From the NCBI GenBank assembly GCA_035508795.1, contig DATJMJ010000038.1:1-40782 (forward strand): a stretch of 40,782 bases of DNA, read 5' to 3'. Made by a program: the position numbers and the translations under genes. The first letter of the stretch is position 1, and each line of letters starts with the position of its first letter. Below the pieces are notes generated by a model. It did not search any database. It saw only the letters and a list, made by a program, of their open reading frames with translations, and was not told the origin of the DNA. This document shows positions 34,047 through 40,782 of the stretch, piece by piece. This stretch comes from DATJMJ01 sp035508795 (lineage in GTDB: Bacteria; Actinomycetota; Acidimicrobiia; Acidimicrobiales; Palsa-688).

Positions 34047-35450
34047 TCAGTTGCCAGCCAGCGACGTCGCGGCACGCGTCACGGCATGGGCGCTCTTGCG
34101 CACGTCTTGCTCGGTCGTCGCCCAATTGCTCACGCTCACCCGCATCGCGCGCCGCCCTTGCCAAGTCGTCACACCGCACCAGCAGGTGCCCTCGCGTTGT
34201 ACCTCAGCGATCACCGCCTCCGTACGGCTGGCGCTACCAAACGAAACGAGCACTTGATTGAGCTTCACGTCGTTGAGGATCTCGAAACCTGCCTCGGAAA
34301 GGCAAGACGCAAAAGTGCGCGCAAGCGCGCAGCGGGTTGCCACCATTTCCGCGATCCCGGCCCGCCCGAGCGAGGCGAGCACCGCCCATACCTCTGTACC
34401 GCGGGCCCGTTGGGAGGACTGGGGCGTCAAGAACATCGGGTCCCTGTCCGGGCCGGGGGGAAGGTAGGAGGCATTGGCCTGCATTGCGGCCCGCAAGGCA
34501 CTCGCGTCGCGCACGAGTGCCACCCCGCAGTCATAGGTGGTATTGAGCCACTTGTGAGAGTCGGTCGCCCACGAATCCGCACCCTGCAGGCCACTGACTT
34601 CGCTTGCGAGCTCCGGGCACGCCGCCGCCCACATGCCGAAGGCACCGTCAACGTGTACCCAGGCACCCTGGGAACGGGCCCAGTCGACCAGGTCCAAGAA
34701 GGGGTCGCTCGCGCCGGTGTTGACGTTACCGGCCTGGAGGCAGACGATTGCCGGCGCCTCGAGCCTCGGAAGGTCGCGCGGGACAATACGTCCTTGCCCG
34801 TCGACCGCAAGACGGGTCGCACGTTCACGCCCAAGGCCTACCAGCCCGAGACCCTTGGTAACAGTGGCGTGCACTTCCTCGCCGACGACGACTTCGACCT
34901 GCGGCGCGCCGACGAGGCCAAGCGCGCCGGCTTGCCAGCCGGCTCGAGAAAGGACCTCGTCGCGCGCCGCGGCCAGGCAGGTCGCATTAGCCATCGTCGC
35001 ACCGCTGACAAACGCTCCCTCAGTCCCCGCGGGCAAGCCGAAAATGTCGCAGAGCCATCTCATCGCGACGCCGTCGAGCATTGTCGTCACCGGCGACATC
35101 ACCGAAAGTGCGGCGTTTTGGTCCCATGCCGAGAGCAGCCAGGACGTAGCCACTGCGACGGGGTATGCGCCGCCCGTCACGAAGCCGAAATAACGGGGGC
35201 CTGCACTGGCAACGGTCGCCGGTGAGCCGACGTCGTCGAGCATTGCCACGAGCTCGCCGGGCGCCAACCCAGCGCTCGGCAACGGGAAGTCGAGCCTTGC
35301 CAGGGCCGATACGTCTTCCGGCCGGGGTGGCACGGCACGGTCCGGCAAGTCGTCGAGGTAGCGCCGTGCTCTTGTTGCAGTGTCCTCCAGCAATTGGTAG
35401 CGCTCGTGCCATTGGGGGAGGGGGACGAAATGCGGGCTCTGGTCGACCAT
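34047..35450 (-). CDS. Pyridoxal-phosphate-dependent group II decarboxylase family protein
   Basis: A 467-residue fold-type I PLP enzyme of the aromatic amino acid/glutamate decarboxylase family. Typical strings are PRYFGFVTGGAYPVAVA, EGAFVSGATMANATCLAAARD, WVHVDGAFGMWAA (the Asp that pairs with the pyridine nitrogen) and WATDSHKWLNTTYDCG, whose Lys would bind PLP. The substrate cannot be told; the start resembles aromatic-L-amino-acid or tyrosine decarboxylase-like proteins of actinobacteria. I chose ATG at 35450. The longer frame to 35531 would run into the divergent YbaK-type gene. The promoter must lie within the short gap shared with that gene. Confidence 0.88.
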   Translation of the reverse strand: MVDQSPHFVPLPQWHERYQLLEDTATRARRYLDDLPDRAVPPRPEDVSALARLDFPLPSAGLAPGELVAMLDDVGSPATVASAGPRYFGFVTGGAYPVAVATSWLLSAWDQNAALSVMSPVTTMLDGVAMRWLCDIFGLPAGTEGAFVSGATMANATCLAAARDEVLSRAGWQAGALGLVGAPQVEVVVGEEVHATVTKGLGLVGLGRERATRLAVDGQGRIVPRDLPRLEAPAIVCLQAGNVNTGASDPFLDLVDWARSQGAWVHVDGAFGMWAAACPELASEVSGLQGADSWATDSHKWLNTTYDCGVALVRDASALRAAMQANASYLPPGPDRDPMFLTPQSSQRARGTEVWAVLASLGRAGIAEMVATRCALARTFASCLSEAGFEILNDVKLNQVLVSFGSASRTEAVIAEVQREGTCWCGVTTWQGRRAMRVSVSNWATTEQDVRKSAHAVTRAATSLAGN

Positions 35451-35490
35451 TCTCGAGAAAGTAGTTGCAGTCCCGGTTGAGCGCTCCTGA

Positions 35491-35496
35491 TATCCT
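35491..35496 (+). promoter_or_regulatory. Candidate -10 hexamer for leaderless YbaK-type gene
   Basis: TATCCT eight bases before the GTG at 35505, with no Shine-Dalgarno sequence between. TTGCAG occurs further upstream but 20 bases away, a poor fit for a -35. Confidence 0.4.
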
Positions 35497-35504
35497 GCCG
35501 GTCC

Positions 35505-36026
35505 GTGGCCCTGCGAGACGACGACCTCCACCGCAACGCTCGTAGGGCGCAGGCTGCCCTCGCGTCTGCGGGTTCGCTGAGCCAGGTGCGGGAGCTCTCG
35601 GAAAGCGCCCGCACCTCCGCCGAAGCAGCGTCTGCCCTCGGGGTCGATGTCGGCCAGATTGCCAAATCACTCGTTTTCCTGGCCGACGGGTGCCCGGTCG
35701 TGGTCGTCCTGAGCGGTTCCGACCGTGTCAGCACGGAGTTGCTCGCCGCAGAGCTAAATGCCCGGGAAGTGCGCCGGGCTACCGCCGAGGTGGTAAAGGA
35801 CACGACCGGCTACCCGATCGGCGGTGTGAGCCCGGCCGGCCTCCCCGAGGACGTGCAAGCCCTCGTCGACAGAGGTCTGGACAGGTGGGACCTGGTTTGG
35901 GCAGCCGCCGGTACCCCCCATGCGGTTTTCCCCACGACCTTTGGCGAACTTCTCCGGGTGACACGCGGTAGGGCCGTTGACGTCCGGGAGGAGCCCTCGG
36001 GCCCGGCCTCGAGCCCGGCCGGCTAA
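35505..36026 (+). CDS. YbaK/EbsC-type aminoacyl-tRNA deacylase
   Basis: A 173-residue trans-editing-type protein of the YbaK/ProX family, which removes wrong amino acids from tRNA (for example Cys or Ala from tRNA-Pro). Family marks are GQIAKSLVFLADG with the conserved Lys, TTGYPIGGVSPAGLP and WAAAGTPHAVFPTTFGEL. The first 45 residues form a helix-rich leader with the SESARTSAEAASALG string common to the family. The amino acid specificity is unknown. GTG at 35505 appears to begin a leaderless mRNA. It converges with the Nudix gene, 10 bases between stops. Confidence 0.88.
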   Translation: MALRDDDLHRNARRAQAALASAGSLSQVRELSESARTSAEAASALGVDVGQIAKSLVFLADGCPVVVVLSGSDRVSTELLAAELNAREVRRATAEVVKDTTGYPIGGVSPAGLPEDVQALVDRGLDRWDLVWAAAGTPHAVFPTTFGELLRVTRGRAVDVREEPSGPASSPAG

Positions 36027-36036
36027 GGGCGCCGCC

Positions 36037-36678
36037 TCAGTCCCATTCCGTCGGCAGCGAAGGGTCCCTGAAGTGGGCAACGGCGCGCCTGATCTCGTTT
36101 GCCGTCACCCGGCCGAGCGATAGCGACGGGAGCGCGTCGAAGCCGAACCAACCCGACCCGAGCGTCTCCAGCGCGGATGCCTCGACGCTCGGCCCGCTCA
36201 CGCTGCACAGGAAGAAGATCTTGTAGACAGCGACGGCCAGGGCCGGGGAGTGGCCCTGGCGGTCCCGGTCCCAGATCGAGATCACCTTCGTCACTTCGAC
36301 GGGCACGCCGGCCTCTTCGAGGACCTCCCGGACGACAGCGTCGGCAGGCGAATCACCCGGATCCGCCCAACCTCCCGGCACGGACCACAGGCCGTCGGCG
36401 CGCTCACGCACCATGAGCAGCTCTTCGTCCTGGTTGAACACAGCGGCGCGGACGTCGACCTTGGGAGTCGAATAACCAGTGCCTGCGGCGATCTCGAGGC
36501 GCAGTTCGGCGGCAGGGCGTCCGGCGATGGTGGCGAGGATGTCGGCTGCGAGCTCGCGCACCTGCTTGTACCTGCCAAGGTCGAAGTCGTTTTGCGAGTA
36601 GGTCAACCCGGCTTGCGCCAGGGCCGCGAGCCGCACCGCCGCCTGCTTGACCACTTGGGAGGGTTCTCCGGGTAGCAC
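36037..36678 (-). CDS. Nudix hydrolase with N-terminal NUDIX-N domain
   Basis: A 213-residue protein with a helical N-terminal domain (VKQAAVRLAALAQAGLTYS ... DLGRYKQVRELAADIL) as in YjhB-like ADP-ribose or CDP-choline hydrolases. The catalytic Nudix box is GGWADPGDSPADAVVREVLEEAG, read in two pieces: GGWADPGDSP and ADAVVREVLEEAG. The catalytic REVLEEAG is intact; two usual Glu positions are Asp or neutral, which is tolerated in this subgroup. The substrate is a nucleoside diphosphate linked to another moiety, not further defined. Start is GTG at 36678. A folate role as dihydroneopterin-triphosphate hydrolase is conceivable but nothing in its position supports it. Confidence 0.88.
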   Translation of the reverse strand: MLPGEPSQVVKQAAVRLAALAQAGLTYSQNDFDLGRYKQVRELAADILATIAGRPAAELRLEIAAGTGYSTPKVDVRAAVFNQDEELLMVRERADGLWSVPGGWADPGDSPADAVVREVLEEAGVPVEVTKVISIWDRDRQGHSPALAVAVYKIFFLCSVSGPSVEASALETLGSGWFGFDALPSLSLGRVTANEIRRAVAHFRDPSLPTEWD

Positions 36679-36760
36679 CCGTCAAGTCTTGCGCACCCGG
36701 CCAACATGAGCCATCTCCAGCCGTTGGCACGAAGGTCACGGACGCGCCGGCTCAGCTGGG

Positions 36761-37765
36761 TCAGTACGTCGACGCAAGCAGGACAAAAACCGCATAACAG
36801 CCGAGGATCGCCAAACCCGCTGAGCGGCCCAAACCACGTCCCGCAAAAGCGAGTGTGAGGCTCACGATCGTCAAGCCCGCGTACCAAGCGGCGACCAAAA
36901 GCCCGCCGTCCGCAACCCCGCCCACTCCCAGGAAAATGCCGGGCAGGAAGAGACCGACGACAACGTTGAGCATGTTGCTGTTCATGGCCTCGCTCAGCAC
37001 GGCGGGCCCTCGCCCCCGGGCGGCAAGGAAAATGGCTCCTGCGGCGTTCGGCAGGCTGGTGACAGCGGCGAGAGCGACGCCTCCTACGATCAACTTGGGC
37101 AGCTGCCAGTAATTTCCCAAGTCCTGAGCCGCTTGTTCCATCAGCAGGCTTGCCATTACCACCACTGCGAGGCTGGCGCCGACGGCAGCAAGGTCGTGGC
37201 GCCCTTTCGACGTGTGGCTCAAAGCGCTCGCCACTTCGATTTGTTGCTCCTCTACCGCCTTACCGAGCCAGGTTGTAGCCCGGTCGCTCACCCCAAAACG
37301 GCGCAAGGTGGCCGGGGAGGAGGCGGAGACGACGACGTACGGGACCACAACGACAAGGATCAGCACCAAGGCGACAACGGCGGCTAAACCCGTCGAGACA
37401 GTGACAAGGCTGACGACGGCCACCCAGGCCGCGGCAGTCCCGTCGAGCAGGACGACCTTGCGATGAAGTGTGATCCTGCGAGCGACCAGTGCGCTCAGGC
37501 CCAGCAACGCGGCCAGGTTGAAGACGTTGGAACCAAGGACGACTCCGGTCCCTATCGTCCTTTGGCCCTGAGCGGACGCGGTCATTGCCGACGTGATCTC
37601 GGGCGAATCGGCGGCCAAAGCCACTACGAACCCGAGCATCGCCTCGGATAACCCCCAGCGGCTAGCCAGGGACTCGAGCCGTGACACGAGGACTGCACTA
37701 GCGCTCAGCGACACCACGGCAGCGAACGGGAAGAGGACAGTTGCCGTCGTGGGCGACAAGCCCAT
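36761..37765 (-). CDS. Sodium/calcium exchanger family membrane protein
   Basis: A 334-residue antiporter of the CaCA superfamily with about ten membrane helices in two inverted halves. The first alpha repeat is LAADSPEITSAMTASAQG followed by VLGSNVFNLAALLGL. The second is VTSLPNAAGAIFLAARG followed by MNSNMLNVVVGLFLPG. These are the ion-binding SPE/SN-type motifs, with the second half missing the usual acidic residue (SLPN). Transport of calcium for sodium or protons is expected, yet the Glu-to-Asn change in repeat two could alter the ion. I chose ATG at 37765, which follows GAAGG six bases upstream; the longer frame to 38113 is noise. Confidence 0.85.
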   Translation of the reverse strand: MGLSPTTATVLFPFAAVVSLSASAVLVSRLESLASRWGLSEAMLGFVVALAADSPEITSAMTASAQGQRTIGTGVVLGSNVFNLAALLGLSALVARRITLHRKVVLLDGTAAAWVAVVSLVTVSTGLAAVVALVLILVVVVPYVVVSASSPATLRRFGVSDRATTWLGKAVEEQQIEVASALSHTSKGRHDLAAVGASLAVVVMASLLMEQAAQDLGNYWQLPKLIVGGVALAAVTSLPNAAGAIFLAARGRGPAVLSEAMNSNMLNVVVGLFLPGIFLGVGGVADGGLLVAAWYAGLTIVSLTLAFAGRGLGRSAGLAILGCYAVFVLLASTY

Positions 37766-37932
37766 CAACAACCTTCTCGCAAGCTGCACGTAGTTGCGCG
37801 CAATGAGGTGCTCCCGTAGTCGTCCAAGCCAACGCCGACCCGACTTCCCGGCACACCCTTCACCCGAGGCTACCTTGCTCGCGCCGCGCGGGCGCCACCG
37901 GTACCGGGCAGGTTGTCCCGGGCAGGCCCGCC

Positions 37933-37938
37933 TAAACT
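37933..37938 (+). promoter_or_regulatory. Candidate -10 hexamer for leaderless gene at 37947
   Basis: TAAACT eight bases before the ATG, no Shine-Dalgarno sequence between. It stands in a GC-rich stretch where such a hexamer is conspicuous. Confidence 0.4.
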
Positions 37939-37946
37939 TCCGACCG

Positions 37947-38981
37947 ATGACCGGCCCGCCCCGCCAAGGCCTCTCGCCGAGAGCAAAGGAGCTGGTCGAG
38001 AAGGGCGACCTCGATCTGCTGACGAGCCACGCGAACGAGCTCGTGACCGAACGTTCTTGGGACCAGCTCGAGCTTCTCCGGGAGCACTGCCGGTCGGCGC
38101 TGCAGCGGGGCAAGCAGCTCTGGGCGGTCTCCGCCTATATCGAGTACCGCTTCTGCCTCGACGGTCCCGGGAAGTGGGCGGCGCACGCGCTCGAGATGGC
38201 CTCAGGGCGATTTACGCTCGGCCCGCTCCCCGAGGTAGCTGCCGGTACCCACAAGTGGGCCGAGCTCTCCCCCTACCTCGGTGGTACGCCGCAGGGCGCC
38301 ATGGCGGCCCACGAGCGTGTCCTGAGGGGCGACGACCTCTCCGATGACAAGGTCGCCGGAGGTATGCCGCAGATTTTGGACCTCCCGTTACGGCTGGCCG
38401 AATGGGAGCCGCACTACGAACTCGCGGAGTACGAGCCCGACAAGCTCTCCGCGCCTTCGCCGCGGCTGGCACCCCTCGTCCCGGTCGTTCCGCCAAGCGT
38501 GCCTACGACAAGTGCCAACCCTCCAACTGGTGGCGACCCCGGCGTCCTCGTAGCTCTCGAGGACCTCGCGGCCACCTGGGCGAACGAATCGAACGGCAGG
38601 GTCGAAGCGGTGGCTGTGCGTGGCCACGCCCTGGACGCGGTGAGGGCGCTCGGCGCCCCGGCGGTGGCAATCGTCGAACTGCCGGTTGCTACCGCTATCT
38701 CCTGGATGGCATGGGCGGCCGCAAGTGGTGGGGCGCATGGGCGCCGTCGGGGCGCCGCGGCCGGCCGCTTTGGCGCATGGGCGGTCCTGGCGGCGCTGGC
38801 GGGAGTGTGGGAAGACTGGCCCCGGAACGAAAAAGTCCTGGGTGAAGTTGCAGAGTCCACGCACTGGTACGCCTGGGGCGCAGGTGAACCCGCCACCGGG
38901 TGGACGCTCAACCTCGCCCTGGAGACCGGGCCTCCCGCGAGCCGCACCGCTTATGCCGTGGTTGCGGCTGATGCTTATTGA
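37947..38981 (+). CDS. Hypothetical protein, unknown family
   Basis: A 344-residue soluble protein without signal peptide or membrane helix. Residues 1-150 are helical and acidic/aromatic (RSWDQLELLREHCRSALQRGK, LWAVSAYIEYRFCLDGPGKW, RGDDLSDDKV). A Pro/Thr/Ser linker occupies roughly residues 170-195. The second half is Ala/Gly-rich (VATAISWMAWAAASGGAHGRRRGAAAGRFG) and ends in beta-like strands. I do not recognise it. It diverges from the exchanger gene over 181 bases. Start at the ATG 47 codons inside the longest frame is supported by the -10 hexamer upstream. Codon use looks like its neighbours, so it is unlikely to be recent transfer. Confidence 0.7.
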   Translation: MTGPPRQGLSPRAKELVEKGDLDLLTSHANELVTERSWDQLELLREHCRSALQRGKQLWAVSAYIEYRFCLDGPGKWAAHALEMASGRFTLGPLPEVAAGTHKWAELSPYLGGTPQGAMAAHERVLRGDDLSDDKVAGGMPQILDLPLRLAEWEPHYELAEYEPDKLSAPSPRLAPLVPVVPPSVPTTSANPPTGGDPGVLVALEDLAATWANESNGRVEAVAVRGHALDAVRALGAPAVAIVELPVATAISWMAWAAASGGAHGRRRGAAAGRFGAWAVLAALAGVWEDWPRNEKVLGEVAESTHWYAWGAGEPATGWTLNLALETGPPASRTAYAVVAADAY

Positions 38982-39004
38982 GCCCGGTGCAGGTTCGGTC
39001 GCGG

Positions 39005-39730
39005 TCAGGAATGCTTGAAGACCGTCGAGAAGATTTCCTTATTGCTAGTGGAGTATACGGTTTTGATCTGGACCGGTCCCGGTGAGCTCAGCTGGAGATT
39101 GTCTGTTTGGAGGTTCGGGGCGGCCGCCCCGAACGGGTACCCATTTATCAGCGCGCTCGAGAAGGCCACCGTCCCGAAGTCTGGCACCGGGGAAGTCGCC
39201 CCCGGGACCCCCGGAAAATCGCCGGCCAAGATGCCTTCGCTAGTCCCGCCGCCGCCACCATTAGCGGTCACAACGAACTTGCGCGTCAGGTCAATTACCG
39301 AGCACGTCACTATTGACACGCTTTGCGACACCTCGAACTCGACCCTGTCCCCGGGCTGGGCCAGATCGCGTACGAAGTTGCGACTGGTGCCACCGACCAG
39401 CAGTGAGGGGTAATAACGGGCCGCGTGCTTGGGGGTGCAAGCCAGGTACAGGCGGGCTTGCGAGTTGACGGACTCGATGCCCACGCCGACGTAGATCGAG
39501 CTCCCCGCGGCCGGTGTGGCCTTGCAGTTGAGCCTTGGTACGACAGCTACGGCGGTCACGGTCCCCGGTACTGCGATGTAACCGGCGAAGTTGTAGCCGG
39601 CGAACGTCGTGCTCTGGGCGCTCGTTACCGGGGTGGGGACCGCGAGGCCGGGGCTCGCGACCACGAGTGCGCCCGCCATCCCCGCAGCAAGGCTCAATGC
39701 CCCTCGCGCCGTACCTCCGAGCAACTTCAC
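39005..39730 (-). CDS. Secreted protein resembling G1 (eqolisin) peptidases, probably inactive
   Basis: A 241-residue exported protein. Residues 1-30 are a Sec signal (GALSLAAGMAGALVVASPGLA). The mature part follows the G1/A4 peptidase beta-sandwich by eye: FAGYIAVPGTVTAVAVVP, SSIYVGVGIESVNSQARLYL, a PGDRVEFEVS strand and DFGTVAFSSALINGYPFG near the end. The catalytic Gln motif (LIQAGT in relatives) reads LYLACT, so the Gln is missing. The AEWI-E region reads SEGILAGD. It is therefore more likely a binding or structural relative than a protease. GTG at 39730 overlaps the stop of the RCC1-repeat gene as GTGA, so the two are translated together. Confidence 0.6.
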   Translation of the reverse strand: MKLLGGTARGALSLAAGMAGALVVASPGLAVPTPVTSAQSTTFAGYNFAGYIAVPGTVTAVAVVPRLNCKATPAAGSSIYVGVGIESVNSQARLYLACTPKHAARYYPSLLVGGTSRNFVRDLAQPGDRVEFEVSQSVSIVTCSVIDLTRKFVVTANGGGGGTSEGILAGDFPGVPGATSPVPDFGTVAFSSALINGYPFGAAAPNLQTDNLQLSSPGPVQIKTVYSTSNKEIFSTVFKHS

Positions 39731-40782
39731 GGCATGTCCACATGCACGGGCACATCGCTCCCCTTGTAGCTCCCGTCGCCGAGCTGGCCGAAATTGTTGC
39801 CGCCCCAGGCCAGCACCGCGCCTCTCGAGGTCACCGCCAGGCTCTGTAATTGGCCGGCCGCGATCGACGTCACCTTCATGCCCGGGGGGAGCTTCACCCT
39901 TACCGGGACATAGCTGTTTGCCGTGGTCCCGTCACCAAGCTGACCGTCTGCATTGTCGCCCCACGCAAGCACCCGGCCGCCCGAGATTATTGCGAGGCTA
40001 TGGCCGGGGCCGGCAACGTACGAACCCACTCCGTAGAGCGGGCCTCCCGCGGCGATAGCCGTCGCCTTTGTGCCAGCAGGCAGCTTGACGTTTACGGGGA
40101 CATAGCTGTCCGCACTGACGCCGTCACCGAGCTCGCCGTCTGCGTTATAGCCCCATGCGAGCACCTTGCCCGTCGAGGTGAGCGCCAGGCTGTAATAGCC
40201 CCCTGCGGCGATAGCCGTCACCCGTGTGCCGGCGGGCAGCTTCACCGTCACCGGCACGTCGCTGTTTACCGTGCCGCCGTCACCGAGCTCGCCGTCGGTG
40301 TTGAAGCCCCACGCGAGCACGGCGCCCGTCGAGGTCAGCGCCAGGCTGTGGAGCGAGCCGGCGGCGATGGCGGTCACCTTTGTACCGGGGGGCAGGCTCA
40401 CATTGACCGGTGTAGCGCTGGACCCTCCCATGCTTCCGTTGCCGAGAGCCCCGTAGAGGTTTAAGCCCCATGCAAGCACCTCGCCTGAGGCGGTCAGAGC
40501 GAGGCTCTGGCCCGCTCCGGCGGAAACCGCCGTAACCTTGGTGCCGGCCGGCAGGTCAACTTTGACGGGCACTGCGCTGTCCGACGACCCGCCGTTACCG
40601 AGCTCGCCGTCGTCGTTTTTGCCGCAGTTGAGCACGGCCCCGGTCGAGGTCACCGCCATGGTGTGGGCGAAGCCGGCGGCGATCGCGACGACCCTCGTCC
40701 CGCCGAGCAGCCTCACCTTCTGTGGCACATCGCTGCCTTTTGCGTTCCCGTTGCAAAGTTGGCCGGTTATGTCCCAGCCCCA
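39727..40782 (-). CDS. RCC1-repeat beta-propeller protein (5' end outside window)
   Basis: At least 351 codons of a protein made of RCC1-type repeats of about 50 residues with the consensus LPAGTKVTAIAAG-x-SLALTSTGAVLAWG-x-DGELGDG. About seven copies are visible, so with the missing part it could close a seven-bladed propeller. One blade, near 40000-40060, has an insert of about nine residues (PLYGVGSYVAGPG). The frame is open to base 40782, so the N-terminus and any signal peptide are outside. Bacterial RCC1 proteins are usually exported and of unknown ligand. The stop overlaps the start of the G1-like gene, implying one functional unit. Confidence 0.88.
   Translation of the reverse strand, partial: WGWDITGQLCNGNAKGSDVPQKVRLLGGTRVVAIAAGFAHTMAVTSTGAVLNCGKNDDGELGNGGSSDSAVPVKVDLPAGTKVTAVSAGAGQSLALTASGEVLAWGLNLYGALGNGSMGGSSATPVNVSLPPGTKVTAIAAGSLHSLALTSTGAVLAWGFNTDGELGDGGTVNSDVPVTVKLPAGTRVTAIAAGGYYSLALTSTGKVLAWGYNADGELGDGVSADSYVPVNVKLPAGTKATAIAAGGPLYGVGSYVAGPGHSLAIISGGRVLAWGDNADGQLGDGTTANSYVPVRVKLPPGMKVTSIAAGQLQSLAVTSRGAVLAWGGNNFGQLGDGSYKGSDVPVHVDMP
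39760..40782 (-). repeat. Tandem coding repeats of about 150 bases (RCC1 blades)
   Basis: Six to seven imperfect units of roughly 150 bases, each carrying the GTGCTCGC-TGGGG (leading to LAWG) and GAGCTCGG-GACGG (leading to ELGDG) segments on the minus strand. Several units are alike enough at DNA level for recombination or slippage to change blade number. Confidence 0.75.

Noticed and set aside
33933..35225. 430-codon plus-strand open frame opposite the PLP decarboxylase
   Set aside because: The minus-strand product has clear catalytic motifs; the plus frame is a GC-rich shadow.
36037..36678. Nudix hydrolase as the missing folate phosphohydrolase
   Set aside because: It lies some 30 kb from the folate genes and has an N-terminal domain typical of ADP-ribose-type Nudix enzymes.

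Overview
The window is a strongly GC-rich chromosomal segment of an actinomycete-grade bacterium. Three things point there. It carries a SigR/RsrA redox pair. It uses many GTG and TTG starts. Its gene order (metalloprotease-tilS-hpt-folE-folP-folB-folK-panC-coaX-lysS ... clpC-radA-disA-carD-ispD-ispF-rlmB) matches, from memory, the Mycobacterium tuberculosis block around Rv3626c to Rv3579c. The accessory genes look more like a deep-branching lineage such as Acidimicrobiia than a Mycobacterium, but that placement is inference. I see no tRNA, rRNA, CRISPR array, insertion sequence or prophage.

Layout. (1) 1-1033: the 3' end of a SigR-type sigma factor, its zinc anti-sigma factor RsrA and a 62-residue zinc-finger-like protein. 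(2) 1092-10412: a tightly packed plus-strand housekeeping run for tRNA-Ile lysidine synthesis, purine salvage, folate (folE, folP, folB, folK), pantothenate/CoA (panC, coaX) and lysyl-tRNA synthesis. It is interrupted by one minus-strand membrane gene (4432-5031). Between folP and folB sits a phosphatase-fold protein whose catalytic Cys is replaced by Gln. (3) 10427-17863: a rhamnoside-utilisation island with an AraC-type regulator, permease, solute-binding protein, permease and a cytoplasmic GH78 alpha-L-rhamnosidase. No transport ATPase is encoded. (4) 17829-22006, minus strand: an FAD-linked oxidase, an extended SDR, a DUF6458-like membrane protein and a polyprenyl diphosphate synthase. (5) 22436-31025, plus strand: clpC, an LppM-like lipoprotein, radA, disA, carD, ispD, ispF and rlmB, mostly with 1-4 base overlaps. 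(6) 31127-38981: mixed accessory genes (enolase-superfamily enzyme, GAF-PP2C phosphatase, 54-residue hydrophobic protein, PLP decarboxylase, YbaK-type deacylase, Nudix hydrolase, Na+/Ca2+ exchanger, unknown protein). (7) 39005-40782, minus strand: an RCC1-repeat protein cut by the window end, translationally coupled to a secreted protein resembling G1 (eqolisin) peptidases but apparently lacking the catalytic Gln.

How the genes work together. The folate genes make dihydropteroate from GTP. No dihydroneopterin-triphosphate phosphohydrolase is recognisable beside them, which makes the phosphatase-like gene in the run interesting. Relative to the mycobacterial order, ftsH, panD, lsr2 and cysS are absent from their usual places, and the rhamnoside island plus the minus-strand genes occupy the lysS-clpC interval. 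The radA, disA and carD cluster links DNA repair, c-di-AMP signalling and RNA polymerase control. Several start codons lie 6-9 bases after a TANNNT -10 hexamer with no Shine-Dalgarno sequence, suggesting that leaderless mRNAs are common here.
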